From Hyphomicrobiaceae bacterium (lineage in GTDB: Bacteria > Pseudomonadota > Alphaproteobacteria > Rhizobiales > Aestuariivirgaceae), in NCBI GenBank assembly GCA_900298995.1, contig OMIC01000040.1, positions 1 to 64,000 on the forward strand: a stretch of 64,000 nt of DNA. Reading direction: 5' to 3'. Positions 46,549 to 57,330 of the stretch are shown piece after piece (position 1 is the stretch's first letter; every line of letters begins with the position of its first letter). Position numbers and translations under genes: made by a program. Below the pieces are notes generated by a model, which searched no databases, was not told the DNA's origin, and was given only the letters and a program-made list of their open reading frames with translations.

Positions 46549-47339
46549 AGCAGGCCGAGCAGCACCAGCCCCAGCGCCACACGATAGATGGCGAAGGGCA
46601 GAAAGCTCACATGCCGCACCAACCGCATCAGGACGGTGATGGTGCCAAGCGCCACGAAAAATGTCAGCACGGCGGTCAGCACCATCGGAAAGGTGATTCC
46701 GGATCCGCTGGCCACGGCGTCGCCCAGCTTCAGGATACCCGCCCCCGCAATCGCTGGTATGCCGAGAAGGAAGGCGAAGCGCGCTGCCTCTGGCCGTTCG
46801 AACCCGAGGGCCCGCGCCGCCGTCATGGTGATGCCCGAGCGGCTGACTCCCGGGATGATCGCCACCGCCTGCGCCACCCCGATGATCAGGGCGGGAAGCC
46901 AGGTCATGTCCGACATGCGCCGGCGCGACATGCCATAGCGGTCGCACAGATAGAGCAGGATGCCGAAGACGATGGCGTTCCATGCGACGATCACCGGCAT
47001 CTGGCGCACGAGATCCATGAAGCCGATCTTGTCGAGAAAGACACCGAACAACACTGCCGGAATGGTGCCAAGCACGATAAGCAACGCGAGCCTGCCCCAG
47101 GCCGTGACCCGTCCACGCAAGAGGTCGATGCCCCCGGCTGTCAGGTTCACGCAATCGCGCCAGAAATAGACCACCACCGCCAGGAACGAGCCCATATGCA
47201 CCATCACATCGGTGACGATCCCCTGATCGGGCCAGCCGGTGAGGGCCGGAACCAGCAGCAGATGGCCAGAGGAGGAGATGGGAAGGAACTCGGTGATGCC
47301 CTGTATGAGGGCCAGCACGACGATCTGAAGAATAAGCAT
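46515..47339 (-). CDS. uppP: Undecaprenyl-diphosphate phosphatase
   Basis: 274 aa, starting at ATG 47,339; the longer open frame upstream is not supported. It has about eight membrane helices with the BacA/UppP signatures ALIQGITEFLPISSSGHLLL (Glu-rich active site) and IIPGVSRSGITMTAARALGF. It recycles C55-PP to the lipid carrier for peptidoglycan and LPS and can confer bacitracin tolerance. It is divergent from the GST gene. Confidence 0.97.
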   Translation of the reverse strand: MLILQIVVLALIQGITEFLPISSSGHLLLVPALTGWPDQGIVTDVMVHMGSFLAVVVYFWRDCVNLTAGGIDLLRGRVTAWGRLALLIVLGTIPAVLFGVFLDKIGFMDLVRQMPVIVAWNAIVFGILLYLCDRYGMSRRRMSDMTWLPALIIGVAQAVAIIPGVSRSGITMTAARALGFERPEAARFAFLLGIPAIAGAGILKLGDAVASGSGITFPMVLTAVLTFFVALGTITVLMRLVRHVSFLPFAIYRVALGLVLLGLLYSGMPLGAVN

Positions 47340-47489
47340 GGGCTGGCTACTCCGGGCCTCGGCCAGGTCGGTCGGATTCACTTGCCGTTGGGGCCGTACG
47401 CGCTTTATACGCGCAGTTCCGAGGGCAATTGCGGCAGGACCTGCCGCAGACATCCGAGTTGCCAATGTCAGGGTTAATTTCTTCTTAAC

Positions 47490-48173
47490 ATGCCGTCGCT
47501 CATCCACTTCACGCTCGATCCCTTCAGCCGCCGCCTGCGCCTTGCGCTCGCCGAATATGGCCTGCACGTGGACCTGATCGATGAGGAGCCCTGGAACCCC
47601 ACTGCCGACATTTTCGAACTGAACCCGGCGGGCACCCTTCCCGTGTTTCTCGAAGACTCCGATACGCCCATCTGCGGGATCGAGGCCATCGGCGAATTTC
47701 TCGAGGAGACGAAATCCGCCCGCCTTTCGCTCATCCCCGGCGATTCCTTCGAGCGCGCAGAGACCCGCCGTCTCGTAGGCTGGTTCGACGGCAAGTTCTA
47801 CGCGGAAGTGAGCGAGCCGGTCCTGACCGAAAAGCTGATCCGCCGCTTCCTGCCGCTGGCACAGGGCGGCGGCGGACCCGACATGACGCGCGTCCGTCAC
47901 GCCATGAGCCGTCTGCGCTGGCACCTCGACTACATCGGACATCTCGCCGATCACCGGCCCTGGCTGGCCGGCGAACACATCTCGCTCGCCGACCTTGCGG
48001 CTGCTGCGCATGTGTCGGCGGTCGATTATTTCGGAGGTGTCCCGTGGGCTGACTATCCTGCGGCCGAATCCTGGTATCAGCGGATGAAGTCACGACCGTC
48101 GTTCAGACCGCTGCTGGCGGATACTGTACGCGGAATGCCGCCCGCACCACACTATGCAGACCTCGACTTCTGA
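47490..48173 (+). CDS. Glutathione S-transferase family protein
   Basis: 227 aa. The thioredoxin-like N-terminal domain (IHFTLDPFSRRLRLALAEYGL; LNPAGTLPVFLEDSDTPICG) is followed by the helical C-terminal domain with LAGEHISLADLAAAAHVSA. A Ser in DPFSRR could activate glutathione. The biological substrate is unknown. It is 2 bp ahead of queG, a gene order common in this lineage. Confidence 0.93.
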   Translation: MPSLIHFTLDPFSRRLRLALAEYGLHVDLIDEEPWNPTADIFELNPAGTLPVFLEDSDTPICGIEAIGEFLEETKSARLSLIPGDSFERAETRRLVGWFDGKFYAEVSEPVLTEKLIRRFLPLAQGGGGPDMTRVRHAMSRLRWHLDYIGHLADHRPWLAGEHISLADLAAAAHVSAVDYFGGVPWADYPAAESWYQRMKSRPSFRPLLADTVRGMPPAPHYADLDF

Positions 48174-48175
48174 AC

Positions 48176-49288
48176 GTGCAGCCCACTGCCCGTGAAATTC
48201 GTGACAGGGCCGTGGCGGAGGGTTTCGCAACAATCGGCTTCGCACGTGTCAGTGAGGACCCCGCACAGGCCGGTCGCCTGCGCCATTTCATTGCACAGGG
48301 CCACCACGGCAGCATGGGCTGGATGGCGGACACCGAAGAGCGCCGCGCCAGTCCGCTAAACCTATGGCCTGCGGCAAGGACGGCGATCGTTCTTGCACAG
48401 AACTACGCCCAGGATATCGATCCGCTGGAGCGCCTCAAGACAAGAGACACGGGGGTCATCTCGGTCTATGCGCTCAACCGCGACTATCATGATGTGGTGA
48501 AGGGCAAGCTCAAGCGCATTGCACAGTGGCTTGCCCATGAATCCGGCGCAGACGTGAAGGTGTTCGTGGACACCGCGCCCCTCATGGAGAAGCCGCTTGC
48601 CCAGAAGGCCGGGCTTGGCTGGCAGGGCAAACACACAAACCTCGTGTCACGCACGCTGGGATCCTGGTTCTTCATCGGCACCATTCTCACGACGGCGGAG
48701 ATCGAGGCGGCGGCGGCGGAAACCGATCACTGCGGCTCCTGCCGGTCGTGCCTCGACATCTGCCCGACCAATGCTTTTCCGGCGCCCTACCAGCTTGATG
48801 CACGGCGCTGCATCTCCTATCTCACCATAGAGCACGAAGGCCACATCGCGCGCGAATTCCGCGCACCGATCGGCAACCGTGTCTATGGTTGCGATGACTG
48901 TCTCGCCGTCTGCCCGTGGAACAAATATGCCACCAAAGCCAGCGAGGAGAAGCTCTTGGCGCGGGATGAACTGAAGGCGCCACGGTTGCGCAACCTGCTG
49001 GCCCTTGATGACAGCGCCTTTCGCGCGCTCTTTGCAGCATCACCCGTCAAGCGCACGGGTCGTGACCGCTTCATGCGCAATGTGCTGATCGCGGCTGGCA
49101 ACAGTGGCGATTCTACCCTTGTGCCGGCGGTATTGGCCGTGGCGCGGGATGCCTCGCCCCTCGTGCGTGCCATGGCGGCATGGGCGCTATCCCGGCTGCT
49201 GCCGCCGGCAGACTTTGCGGAACTCCGCACAAGTCACATGCTTGCCGAAACGGACCCGGATGTTCGAGACGAATGGGAGGACCCATGA
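48176..49288 (+). CDS. queG: Epoxyqueuosine reductase
   Basis: 370 aa, from GTG 48,176. The cobalamin-binding N-terminal part (ARTAIVLAQNYAQDI; KVFVDTAPLMEKPLAQKAGLG) precedes two [4Fe-4S] motifs: CGSCRSCLDICPTNAF and CDDCLAVCPWNKYA. A C-terminal HEAT-like tail (LVRAMAAWALSRL) follows. It performs the last step of queuosine synthesis on tRNA wobble bases. Its TGA overlaps the next ATG (ATGA). Confidence 0.97.
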   Translation: MQPTAREIRDRAVAEGFATIGFARVSEDPAQAGRLRHFIAQGHHGSMGWMADTEERRASPLNLWPAARTAIVLAQNYAQDIDPLERLKTRDTGVISVYALNRDYHDVVKGKLKRIAQWLAHESGADVKVFVDTAPLMEKPLAQKAGLGWQGKHTNLVSRTLGSWFFIGTILTTAEIEAAAAETDHCGSCRSCLDICPTNAFPAPYQLDARRCISYLTIEHEGHIAREFRAPIGNRVYGCDDCLAVCPWNKYATKASEEKLLARDELKAPRLRNLLALDDSAFRALFAASPVKRTGRDRFMRNVLIAAGNSGDSTLVPAVLAVARDASPLVRAMAAWALSRLLPPADFAELRTSHMLAETDPDVRDEWEDP

Positions 49289-50154
49289 ACCATCTCCTGT
49301 GCTTCGGCCTTGGTCTTTCAGCACAGACGCTGGCCCCGCGGCTGGCGCAGCAAGGCTGGTCGATCAGCGCAACGAGCCGCAGCGCGGCTGGTCTTGAGGC
49401 AATCAGGGCCAGGGGTTTCTCCGCCTTGCCGCTGGATCCCGGAACAGCGCTGCCGTCAGAGACCTTCGACGATGTCACGCATGTGCTGATCTCGGCACCA
49501 CCCGATGACGACGGTGACCCCGTTCTTCACCATCATCTTCAGGAGCTGATCCGCCGCGCGCCGCTGATTCGATGGCTTGGCTATCTCTCGACCACCGGCG
49601 TCTACGGCGACCACGGCGGCGGCATCGTCACGGAAGACACCGCGCTCACCCCCAATACGGCGCGCGGTCACAACCGTCTCTTGGCAGAAATGCAATGGCT
49701 CGCACTCTGGCGGGACCACGGTCTTCCCGTGCACATCTTTCGGCTGGCCGGCATCTACGGCCCGGGCCGCAATCAGCTTCTTTCGCTTCTCGACGGAACC
49801 GCCAAACGCATCATCAAGGACGGGCAGATCTTCAGCCGCATCCATGTTGCCGACATCGCCAGCGTGCTCGAGGCCTCAATTGCCTCGCCCAACCCCGGCC
49901 GGGCCTACAATGTCTGCGATGACGAGCCCTGCCCGCCGCAGGATGTGGTGGCGTTCGGTGCAAATCTTCTGGGAGTCCCGGTTCCCCCCGCCATTCCCTT
50001 TGCCGAGGCGCGGCTGTCGCCGATGGCACTGAGCTTCTATGCAGACTCGAAGCGGGTTTTGAATGCGCGCATCAAGAACGAGCTCGGCGTGAGGCTGACC
50101 TATCCGAGTTACCGCGAGGGGCTCATGGCACTGGCGGCGGAGCTTAAACGCTGA
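49285..50154 (+). CDS. NAD-dependent epimerase/dehydratase-like SDR
   Basis: 289 aa, start ATG 49,285 overlapping the queG stop. The N-terminal Rossmann start is LLCFGLGLSAQTLAPRLAQQG (GxGxSxxxL, variant of GxxGxxG), with an active-site region LGYLSTTGVYGDHGGGIVTE, then FRLAGIYGPGRNQLLSL. It resembles YeeZ-type extended SDRs of unknown substrate. It is probably cotranscribed with queG and its 3' end overlaps the convergent hydrolase gene by 11 bp. Confidence 0.9.
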   Translation: MNHLLCFGLGLSAQTLAPRLAQQGWSISATSRSAAGLEAIRARGFSALPLDPGTALPSETFDDVTHVLISAPPDDDGDPVLHHHLQELIRRAPLIRWLGYLSTTGVYGDHGGGIVTEDTALTPNTARGHNRLLAEMQWLALWRDHGLPVHIFRLAGIYGPGRNQLLSLLDGTAKRIIKDGQIFSRIHVADIASVLEASIASPNPGRAYNVCDDEPCPPQDVVAFGANLLGVPVPPAIPFAEARLSPMALSFYADSKRVLNARIKNELGVRLTYPSYREGLMALAAELKR

Positions 50155-50938
50155 GCCCGTCCGCCCGCTCTGCGAGCCTCAGCACAGTCTCGCGCAGCAG
50201 CGTGAGATTGCCTGGTGTCGAGAGACGGTGATCGCCGCCCTTGATCAGGGTGAGCGTCACGTCCGGGCCGGACAAGGCTGTGAATACCTTCATGGCATGA
50301 GCTGCGGGCACGTCTGGATCGGCATCGCCCTGCAGAATGCGTACCGGGCAGGTCACGGCGAGGCCGTCAGAAAGCATCAGGTGCCGTCTGCCATCCTCGA
50401 TGAGCTGGGCCGTGATGGCATAGGCATCGCCATAGAGCGAAGGACGCAGCCAAACTCCGTTGCGGGTCAGTTGGGCGCGCACGTCTTCGGGGAACTGATC
50501 CCACATCAGATCGGCCGTCATGTCGGCGGCCGGGGCCAGCAGCACCAGTCCGGCCATGCGCCGGGCGGCCTGCGGGTTCGACTGGCAAAGGCGGCGGTAC
50601 AGCAACAGCGCCAGCCAGCCTCCCATGCTCGAGCCCACCAGGACCTGGGGTCCGCGCGTGTGGGTCAGCACCATGTGGCAGGACTGGTCGAGCCAGGCGG
50701 AGATGGTGCCCTCGGTGAAGACGCCTTCCGAAGCGCCGTGGCCTGAATAGTCGAACCGGAGGCAGGGACGTCGCGTCTCCCGCGCCAGGGCCGCAAGAGT
50801 CTCGGCCTTGCTGCCCGTCATGTCGGACTTGAAGCCGCCCAGCCAGACGATGCCGCAGCGGCCCGACCCGCCCGGCCCATCGAGGCGATAGGCGATGCGC
50901 AGCCCGTCAGGGGCATTTTCGAACTTGATATCGCTCAT
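50144..50938 (-). CDS. Alpha/beta hydrolase (ABHD10-like)
   Basis: 264 aa. The fold and triad are visible: nucleophile elbow VGSSMGGWLALLL, an oxyanion-side IVWLGGFKSDM, CLRFDYSGHGASEG, acid Asp in ILQGDADPDVP and catalytic His in KGGDHRLS. This layout is like ABHD10/carboxylesterase relatives that cleave S-acyl or ester bonds. The substrate is unknown. No signal peptide is seen. Confidence 0.92.
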   Translation of the reverse strand: MSDIKFENAPDGLRIAYRLDGPGGSGRCGIVWLGGFKSDMTGSKAETLAALARETRRPCLRFDYSGHGASEGVFTEGTISAWLDQSCHMVLTHTRGPQVLVGSSMGGWLALLLYRRLCQSNPQAARRMAGLVLLAPAADMTADLMWDQFPEDVRAQLTRNGVWLRPSLYGDAYAITAQLIEDGRRHLMLSDGLAVTCPVRILQGDADPDVPAAHAMKVFTALSGPDVTLTLIKGGDHRLSTPGNLTLLRETVLRLAERADGLSV

Positions 50939-51036
50939 GGCAGGGTCATATCAGTGACGACGGGTGTTGCAAGCGCGCAGGTGGCGGGTTTGACGGCAGG
51001 GTCCCGCCCTTGAAGCATCGGAAAGCATTGAAAAAC

Positions 51037-52307
51037 ATGAACATTCAGACCCCGCATGGGGAGCCCGAGATTGCCGCGGTGCTGGGCGTCGATCGGCGCG
51101 GACGCCAGCGCCACTGGCGGGGGCGGCTGATCTGGGCGGTCATCGCCGCCATCTTGCTGGCCGGGCTCGGCGTCTGGCTCCTCGCGCGGCCGACAGGCGG
51201 GACTGCCGTCAGCTATGACACCGCCCCTGCGGCCCAGAAAACGCTGGTGGTGCGGGTGCAGGCGACGGGCAACATTCAGCCGACCACCGAGGTCGAGGTC
51301 TCCAGCGAGCGGTCCGGAGTGATCCGCACCGTCAATGTCAAGGCCAACAGCCTCGTCCGCAAGGGCGACGTGCTGGCGCAACTCGATACGGAAAGGCTTG
51401 AAGCGGAGCTGGCCCGCGACAAGGCCGCTGTCGCCGCCACCGAGGCGCGTCTCGCCGATGCGAGGGCAACGCTGGCCGAGAAGCAGACCGCCTTCAAGCG
51501 TGCCGAGCGGTTAAGCAAGCAGGGCATTTCATCGACCGCGGATCTTGATACGGCACGCGCGGCCCAGGACCGGGCGGGCGCCGGCGTCATTGCCGCGCAG
51601 GCCGACATCGAGGTGGCCAAGGCCGTTCTCGCCATGACCCAGACCGATCTGACCAAGACCCGCATACTCTCACCAGTCAACGGCATCGTGCTCAAGCGCG
51701 ACGCAGAACCCGGACAGACGGTCGCCTCCTCGTTGCAGGCGCCGGTGCTCTTCACACTTGCCGAAGACCTGACACGCATGCAGCTCGAGGCCGACGTCGA
51801 TGAGGCCGACATTGGTCAGGTGAAAACCGGGCAGACGGCAAGCTTCACCGTGGATGCCTATCCGGGAAGGAGTTTTCCGGCGGTGATCGACACCATCGAA
51901 TATTCGCCTGAGATCACCGAGAACGTAGTCACCTACAAAGCCATCCTGACGGTGGACAACAGCGAGCTGCTGCTGCGGCCCGGCATGACGGCAACTGCCC
52001 AGATCGTCGTCAATGAGGTGGCCGACGCACTGGCCGTGCCCAATGCAGCGCTCCGGTATGCGCCGCCACGCCCTCAGGCCAGCCAGGGCTTCAGCGTTAC
52101 CAGCCTGTTCATTCCGCGCATGCCTCGCAGCGAGAAGGGTGCGGTACCCTCGGCCGATGGCGAGCGCACGCTCTATGTGCTGGAAAACGGTATGCCCAGA
52201 CCTGTGAAGGTGCATGTCGGCGTCTCGGACGGCAAGGACACGCAGATCGTATCCGGCGATCTCAAGGCCGGCGATGAGGTGATCGTGTCTTCGAAAGCCG
52301 GAGGCAA

Positions 52308-52311
<4 letters not shown>
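51037..52311 (+). CDS. HlyD/MacA-type periplasmic adaptor of an ABC export system
   Basis: 424 aa from ATG 51,037; a TTG at 51,010 would add nine residues. A membrane anchor (LIWAVIAAILLAGLGVWLLA) is followed by a lipoyl half-motif (VQATGNIQPTTEVEVSSERSG), a long coiled coil (about 110-190, DKAAVAATEARLADARATLAEKQ), the second lipoyl half and beta-barrel (ILSPVNGIVLKRDAEPGQTVA) and a C-terminal membrane-proximal domain. It links an inner-membrane ABC pump to an outer-membrane channel. The ABC genes follow directly; no TolC is in the window. Confidence 0.93.
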
Positions 52312-53011
<700 letters not shown>

Positions 53012-53012
<1 letters not shown>

Positions 53013-54220
53013 TGCTGTGGGAAACAGTGAAGCTCGCCCTGTCCTCGATCCGGCGCAATGTGCTGCGCTCGGTTCTGACCCTGCTCGGCATTGTCATCGG
53101 CGTCGCGGCCGTCATCGCCATGGTGACCCTCGGGTCAGGTGCGTCCGACAAGGTTCGCGAGAATCTTTCCAAGCTTGGCAGCAACATGCTCATCGCAAGG
53201 CCCGGCCAGAGCACTTTCGGCCCAGGAGGTGCAACCGACAGCCGCGCATTCGAGGAACGCGACGTGGTGGCACTGAAGAACAATCTGTCCGGCGTGCGCG
53301 GCGTGGCGCCCACGGCACAGAAGCAGTTGAAGGTTGTCTATGGCGCGCTCAACTATGACACCTCGGTGACCGGCACCAATTCCGACTGGTTCACCGTTCA
53401 GGACTGGACAATCGAAGACGGCCGGGCCTTCAATGAAGGCGAAATCCGCTCGGGCGCTTCGGTCTGCCTCATCGGCTCCACCATTGTACGCGAACTTTTC
53501 GGCGCGCAGGATCCAATCGGCGAGCGCCTCAGGCTTGGGAATTTCTCCTGCGAGGTGATCGGGCGGCTGGGCTCGAAGGGACAATCAGCCTTCGGCAGCG
53601 ACCAGGACTCGATCGTCGTCGAGCCCTTGCGCACCTACCACCGCCGCATCGCCGGCAACACCCGCATCAATACCATCTCGATTTCAGCCAATGAAGCCAG
53701 CGATGTAACGCGCGTGCAGCGTGATGCCGAAGACATACTTCGCGAGCGGCGGCGCATCGCGCCGGGCGAGGATGATGATTTCACCATCCGCGACATGACC
53801 CAGATTGCCGCAACCATGGCCTCGACCACAACAATCCTGACGAGCCTGCTGGGCGCGGTGGCCGCCGTGTCGCTGCTGGTGGGCGGCATCGGCATCATGA
53901 ACATCATGCTCGTGTCGGTGACCGAGCGCACCCGCGAGATTGGCATCCGGCTGGCCATCGGCGCGCTCGAGCGCCAGGTGCTCACCCAGTTCCTGGTCGA
54001 GGCTGTGGTGCTGGCACTGTTTGGCGGCATGATCGGAATTGTGCTCGGACTTGCCATCGCAGCGGGCGGCGCATCCCTGATGGACGTTCCGTTCACGGCA
54101 GACCCCAATGTCATTGCACTGGCATTTGCGGTCTCCGCGCTGATCGGCGTTGTCTTCGGTTTCTTCCCGGCTCGCCGCGCCGCGCGCCTCGACCCCATCG
54201 AGGCGCTGCGCCGCGAGTGA
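53012..54220 (+). CDS. MacB-type FtsX-domain ABC permease
   Basis: 402 aa, overlapping the ATPase gene by one base (TGATG). One N-terminal helix (VLRSVLTLLGIVIGVAAVIAM) precedes a large periplasmic domain (about 45-270). The C-terminal FtsX-type helices follow: LLGAVAAVSLLVGGIGIMNIMLVSVTERTREIGIRLAIGA, then LFGGMIGIVLGLAIAAGGA. It would export a peptide, antibiotic or lipid together with the adaptor and ATPase. Confidence 0.94.
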
Positions 54221-55426
54221 TCAGCCGCGCTTCAGCGCCTCGAAGAACTCGACCGTCGGATAGGAATCGGCCGGCCAGCCCATCCTAATCTGCTCCTGCT
54301 TGACTGCAAGCCGCGTGGCCCGGCCGAGCTTTCCGTCCACGTCGCCCACATCATAGCCCTTCGAGACAAGAATCTTCTGCAACTGCATGATCTGCTCATA
54401 GGACAGCGGATGAACCTCTGCCCGGCCCGGATCGAACTTGCCGGCTCCCGCGATGCGTGTGGCGAGATAGGCGGCGGTTGTTGAGTAGACGAGCGACTCA
54501 TTCCACTTCAGATAGGCAGTGACGAAATTGTCGTAGGCCAGAAAGGCCGGTCCATCCTTGCCCATCGGCAGAAGCAACGCGGCTGGAAAATTATCTCCCT
54601 TGAGCTTGCCATGTACGCCCTTGACGCCCCACTTCACCCACTGCTTGCGCGGCAGTTCGATGGCAATGTCCGCCTGATCCCAAGGAAGCTCGGCTGGCAC
54701 CGTTACTTCCTCGATCCACGGCTGGTTTGCCTTCCAGCCATGCTTGACCAGGAGGGCGGCAGAAGAGGCCATGGCATCCGGGATCGAGCGCTTCAGATTG
54801 CGGTGGCCATCGCCATCGAAGTCCACGGCCGTCTCGTTGTATTCCTTGGGCAGAAACTGCGTATGGCCAATCTCGCCTGCCCATGCGCCGCGCATGTCTT
54901 CGAGTTCAAGATCGCCCCTGTCATAGAGCATCAGGGCGCCAAGCAGCTGTTCGCGGAACTTGTCGGGACGGCGGCAATCCCACGCCAGCGTCGCCAGAGA
55001 CGGGATGGTTTCGAAATCACCCATGTTCTTGCCAAAATCGGTTTCGAAAGCCCAGAAGGCGATGATGACCTCTCCCGGAACGCCATATTTCTTCTGGATT
55101 GCGTCGAACAGAGCCCTGTTCTGCTTCAGCAAGGCTGCGCCCTGCTTGATGCGGTAGTCGGTGACCATACGGGACTCGAACTGCAGGAAGCTCTGTGAGA
55201 AGACGCTCTGCGCCCGGTCTTTCTTGATGATGGCGGGCTGGTACTCAACCCCGTCGAGAGCTGAAAGCCCCCGCGGGCCGACACCCGCAGCCGCCGCCTG
55301 CTGGCGGAACTGCTTCACGAAACCCTGGAAGCCCTTGGACGAATTGCCGCAATCAGCAGCCTCGGCTGCCGTGGCGACAGCCACCAGTGCCACGAGGGCC
55401 AGAACCGACTGTTTCATCTTGCGCAT
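54221..55426 (-). CDS. Lytic murein transglycosylase with peptidoglycan-binding domain
   Basis: 401 aa from ATG 55,426 (GGGAG 6 bases upstream). A signal peptide (MKQSVLALVALVAVATAAEAA) precedes the MltB-type SLT domain: IIAFWAFETDFGKNMGDF contains the catalytic Glu, followed by LATLAWDCRRPDKFREQLLGAL and AGEIGHTQFLPKEYNETAVDFDGDG. A C-terminal peptidoglycan-binding_1 domain (IMQLQKILVSKGYDVGDVDGKLGRAT) follows. It cleaves glycan strands in the periplasm. It converges on the ABC permease gene with no spacer. Confidence 0.95.
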   Translation of the reverse strand: MRKMKQSVLALVALVAVATAAEAADCGNSSKGFQGFVKQFRQQAAAAGVGPRGLSALDGVEYQPAIIKKDRAQSVFSQSFLQFESRMVTDYRIKQGAALLKQNRALFDAIQKKYGVPGEVIIAFWAFETDFGKNMGDFETIPSLATLAWDCRRPDKFREQLLGALMLYDRGDLELEDMRGAWAGEIGHTQFLPKEYNETAVDFDGDGHRNLKRSIPDAMASSAALLVKHGWKANQPWIEEVTVPAELPWDQADIAIELPRKQWVKWGVKGVHGKLKGDNFPAALLLPMGKDGPAFLAYDNFVTAYLKWNESLVYSTTAAYLATRIAGAGKFDPGRAEVHPLSYEQIMQLQKILVSKGYDVGDVDGKLGRATRLAVKQEQIRMGWPADSYPTVEFFEALKRG

Positions 55427-55498
55427 GGACATCTCCCGATTCGCTGTCACCATCAGAACATTGTGGCTAAGGGGGCTCTTGGTCAAATTCAAGGCCGC

Positions 55499-56188
55499 TC
55501 AGGCGGGTGCTGCCAGTGCGGCAGCCAGCCGCTGTACCCGCGGATCCTCCTTGCCGACCGTCCGGACCGCGAGAACGGCCGAGGAGCGGAGGATCACCCC
55601 GTCATCAAGCACCTTCAGATGATTGGCAGCCAACGTCGAGCCCGTGGTGGTGATGTCGACGATCACCTCGGCGATGCCGGCAGCAGGAGCACCTTCGGTC
55701 GCTCCCAGGCTTTCCACGATGCGGTAGCCGGTCACGCCCCTGGCGGCGAAGAAGCGCCGTGTGAGGTTGCGGTACTTGGTGGCCACGCGCAGGCGGCGGC
55801 CATGGCGCTCATAGAAGCTTTCGGCGATATCATCGAGATCAACCATGCTGGCCACGTCGAGCCAGCATTCAGGCACTGCGACCACCACATCCGCCCCGCC
55901 AAAGGCGAGACGCAGCAGCAGCGTAACACTGCCCTCATCCGGCGGGATCTTCTCTTCCAAAAGGTCCTGGCCCGTGATGCCCAGGTCTGCCTTGCCATCG
56001 CGAAGGTTCTGGGCGATTTCGGACGCCGAGAGGAAAGCGACTTCCACGTCCTCGATGCCGCGAAGCTGTCCGCGGTAGCCGCGTTCGGCGCCCAGCCTGT
56101 CAATGCCGAGCCCGGCTCTGCCGAGAAGCTCCGACGCAGCTTCCATGAGGCGGCCCTTGGACGGCATGGCGAAGGTCAGGATGCTCAT
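55499..56188 (-). CDS. hisG: ATP phosphoribosyltransferase, short form
   Basis: 229 aa, the short HisG that needs HisZ. Typical segments are [19 protein letters not shown] at the start, [14 protein letters not shown] and the PRPP loop at [22 protein letters not shown]. It catalyses the first histidine step, ATP plus PRPP to PR-ATP. Its ATG overlaps the hisZ stop, so HisG and HisZ are made together. Confidence 0.97.
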   Translation of the reverse strand: MSILTFAMPSKGRLMEAASELLGRAGLGIDRLGAERGYRGQLRGIEDVEVAFLSASEIAQNLRDGKADLGITGQDLLEEKIPPDEGSVTLLLRLAFGGADVVVAVPECWLDVASMVDLDDIAESFYERHGRRLRVATKYRNLTRRFFAARGVTGYRIVESLGATEGAPAAGIAEVIVDITTTGSTLAANHLKVLDDGVILRSSAVLAVRTVGKEDPRVQRLAAALAAPA

Positions 56189-57324
56189 GACAGGACTGCC
56201 CGCAGCCGATCAGTATGAATGGCGCACCCCACCGCAGGCACCGGGCTTGGCGCGCCCATGTCGGAGAGCAGATTGTCATAGCGCCCGCCACCTGCAACCG
56301 TCACCGCCCCACCATCGACGTCCGCCTCGATCTGGAAGGTAAAGCCGGTGTAATATTCGAGCTCGCGTCCGAAGCCCGCCGCAAAATGAAAGCGCCGCGG
56401 ATTGAGGCCCAGTTCTTCCATCTCGAACAGTCGGCGCGCATAATAATTGCGCGCGCCAGCAAAGCGCTCGCTGCCCCCGATGGACTGGAACCGGCTGTCG
56501 ATCCCGGACGCCTCGCCCGCAATGGCCAGATAGGCATTGAGCTGCTCAGCCTTTGCGGGATCAAGCGGCCGCTCCCGGCGATCCGCGGCCTTGTCGGCCA
56601 GCCGGTCGGCGATCTCACCCGGTTCTCGTCCACCAACCAGGGGGAGGCTGCGCGCCGCAATTTCCGCCTCGACAACCGCAAGGGCATCGGTCTCCGCCAC
56701 ACGGCTGACCAGCGGCGAGATGCTCGACTGTCGCGCGCCGCCGCCGACTGAAAAAGACTGGAGAAGATCCCGGAAGGCATGCGGGCGCCAGAAATGGTGT
56801 CGCAGCCGCTGACGCCAGCGCGCGGGCATCTCGGTGTCGTCAAGCAGGGCCGAGAACAGGCCAAGGTCGCCGAAAGTGACGCGGTAGCGCGTCAGGCCCG
56901 CCGCCTCGAGCGCCGAGATGGTGAGTTTCAGCACTCGGGCTTCCGCCGCGACAGGCTCGCCTGCACCGAACCATTCGAGACCGGCCTGCGTGAACTCCTG
57001 CGGGCTCAGCAACTCATCGGGAAAACGGAACGCCGGGCCAAGGTAGCAGTAGCGACGCTCCGCCGAGGGATCTTCGACATGACTCAGATGATAGCGACAG
57101 GCGGGCACGGTGAGATCCGGTCTCAGGCACATTTCCGCTCCGCCCGGGTCGGTGAACACGAAGGTCCGTGCACGGATGTCTTCGCCAGAGCGCTCAAGAA
57201 AGATGTCGGCAGGCTGGATGATGTCCGGAGCGATGTGATCGAAACCGGCGCGCTCGAACACCGCAATCAGCGCGGCATTCTGGCGTTCCAGCCCGTCTCG
57301 CTCCTGGCTCGATCTACCGGCCAT
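56185..57324 (-). CDS. hisZ: ATP phosphoribosyltransferase regulatory subunit HisZ
   Basis: 379 aa. It is a class II synthetase-like paralogue of HisS: it keeps [24 protein letters not shown] and [30 protein letters not shown], but lacks the C-terminal anticodon-binding domain found in HisS. HisZ forms a complex with short HisG and carries its histidine feedback site. The placement between hisS and hisG fits. Confidence 0.95.
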   Translation of the reverse strand: MAGRSSQERDGLERQNAALIAVFERAGFDHIAPDIIQPADIFLERSGEDIRARTFVFTDPGGAEMCLRPDLTVPACRYHLSHVEDPSAERRYCYLGPAFRFPDELLSPQEFTQAGLEWFGAGEPVAAEARVLKLTISALEAAGLTRYRVTFGDLGLFSALLDDTEMPARWRQRLRHHFWRPHAFRDLLQSFSVGGGARQSSISPLVSRVAETDALAVVEAEIAARSLPLVGGREPGEIADRLADKAADRRERPLDPAKAEQLNAYLAIAGEASGIDSRFQSIGGSERFAGARNYYARRLFEMEELGLNPRRFHFAAGFGRELEYYTGFTFQIEADVDGGAVTVAGGGRYDNLLSDMGAPSPVPAVGCAIHTDRLRAVLS

Positions 57325-57330
57325 CGCCGC

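Noticed and set aside
47340-48011. Extension of uppP upstream of ATG 47,339
   Set aside because: The added residues are not membrane-like and lie antisense to the GST gene. UppP proteins start with the first helix at this ATG.
56185-57324. Second histidyl-tRNA synthetase
   Set aside because: It lacks the C-terminal anticodon-binding domain and sits beside short hisG, which fits HisZ.
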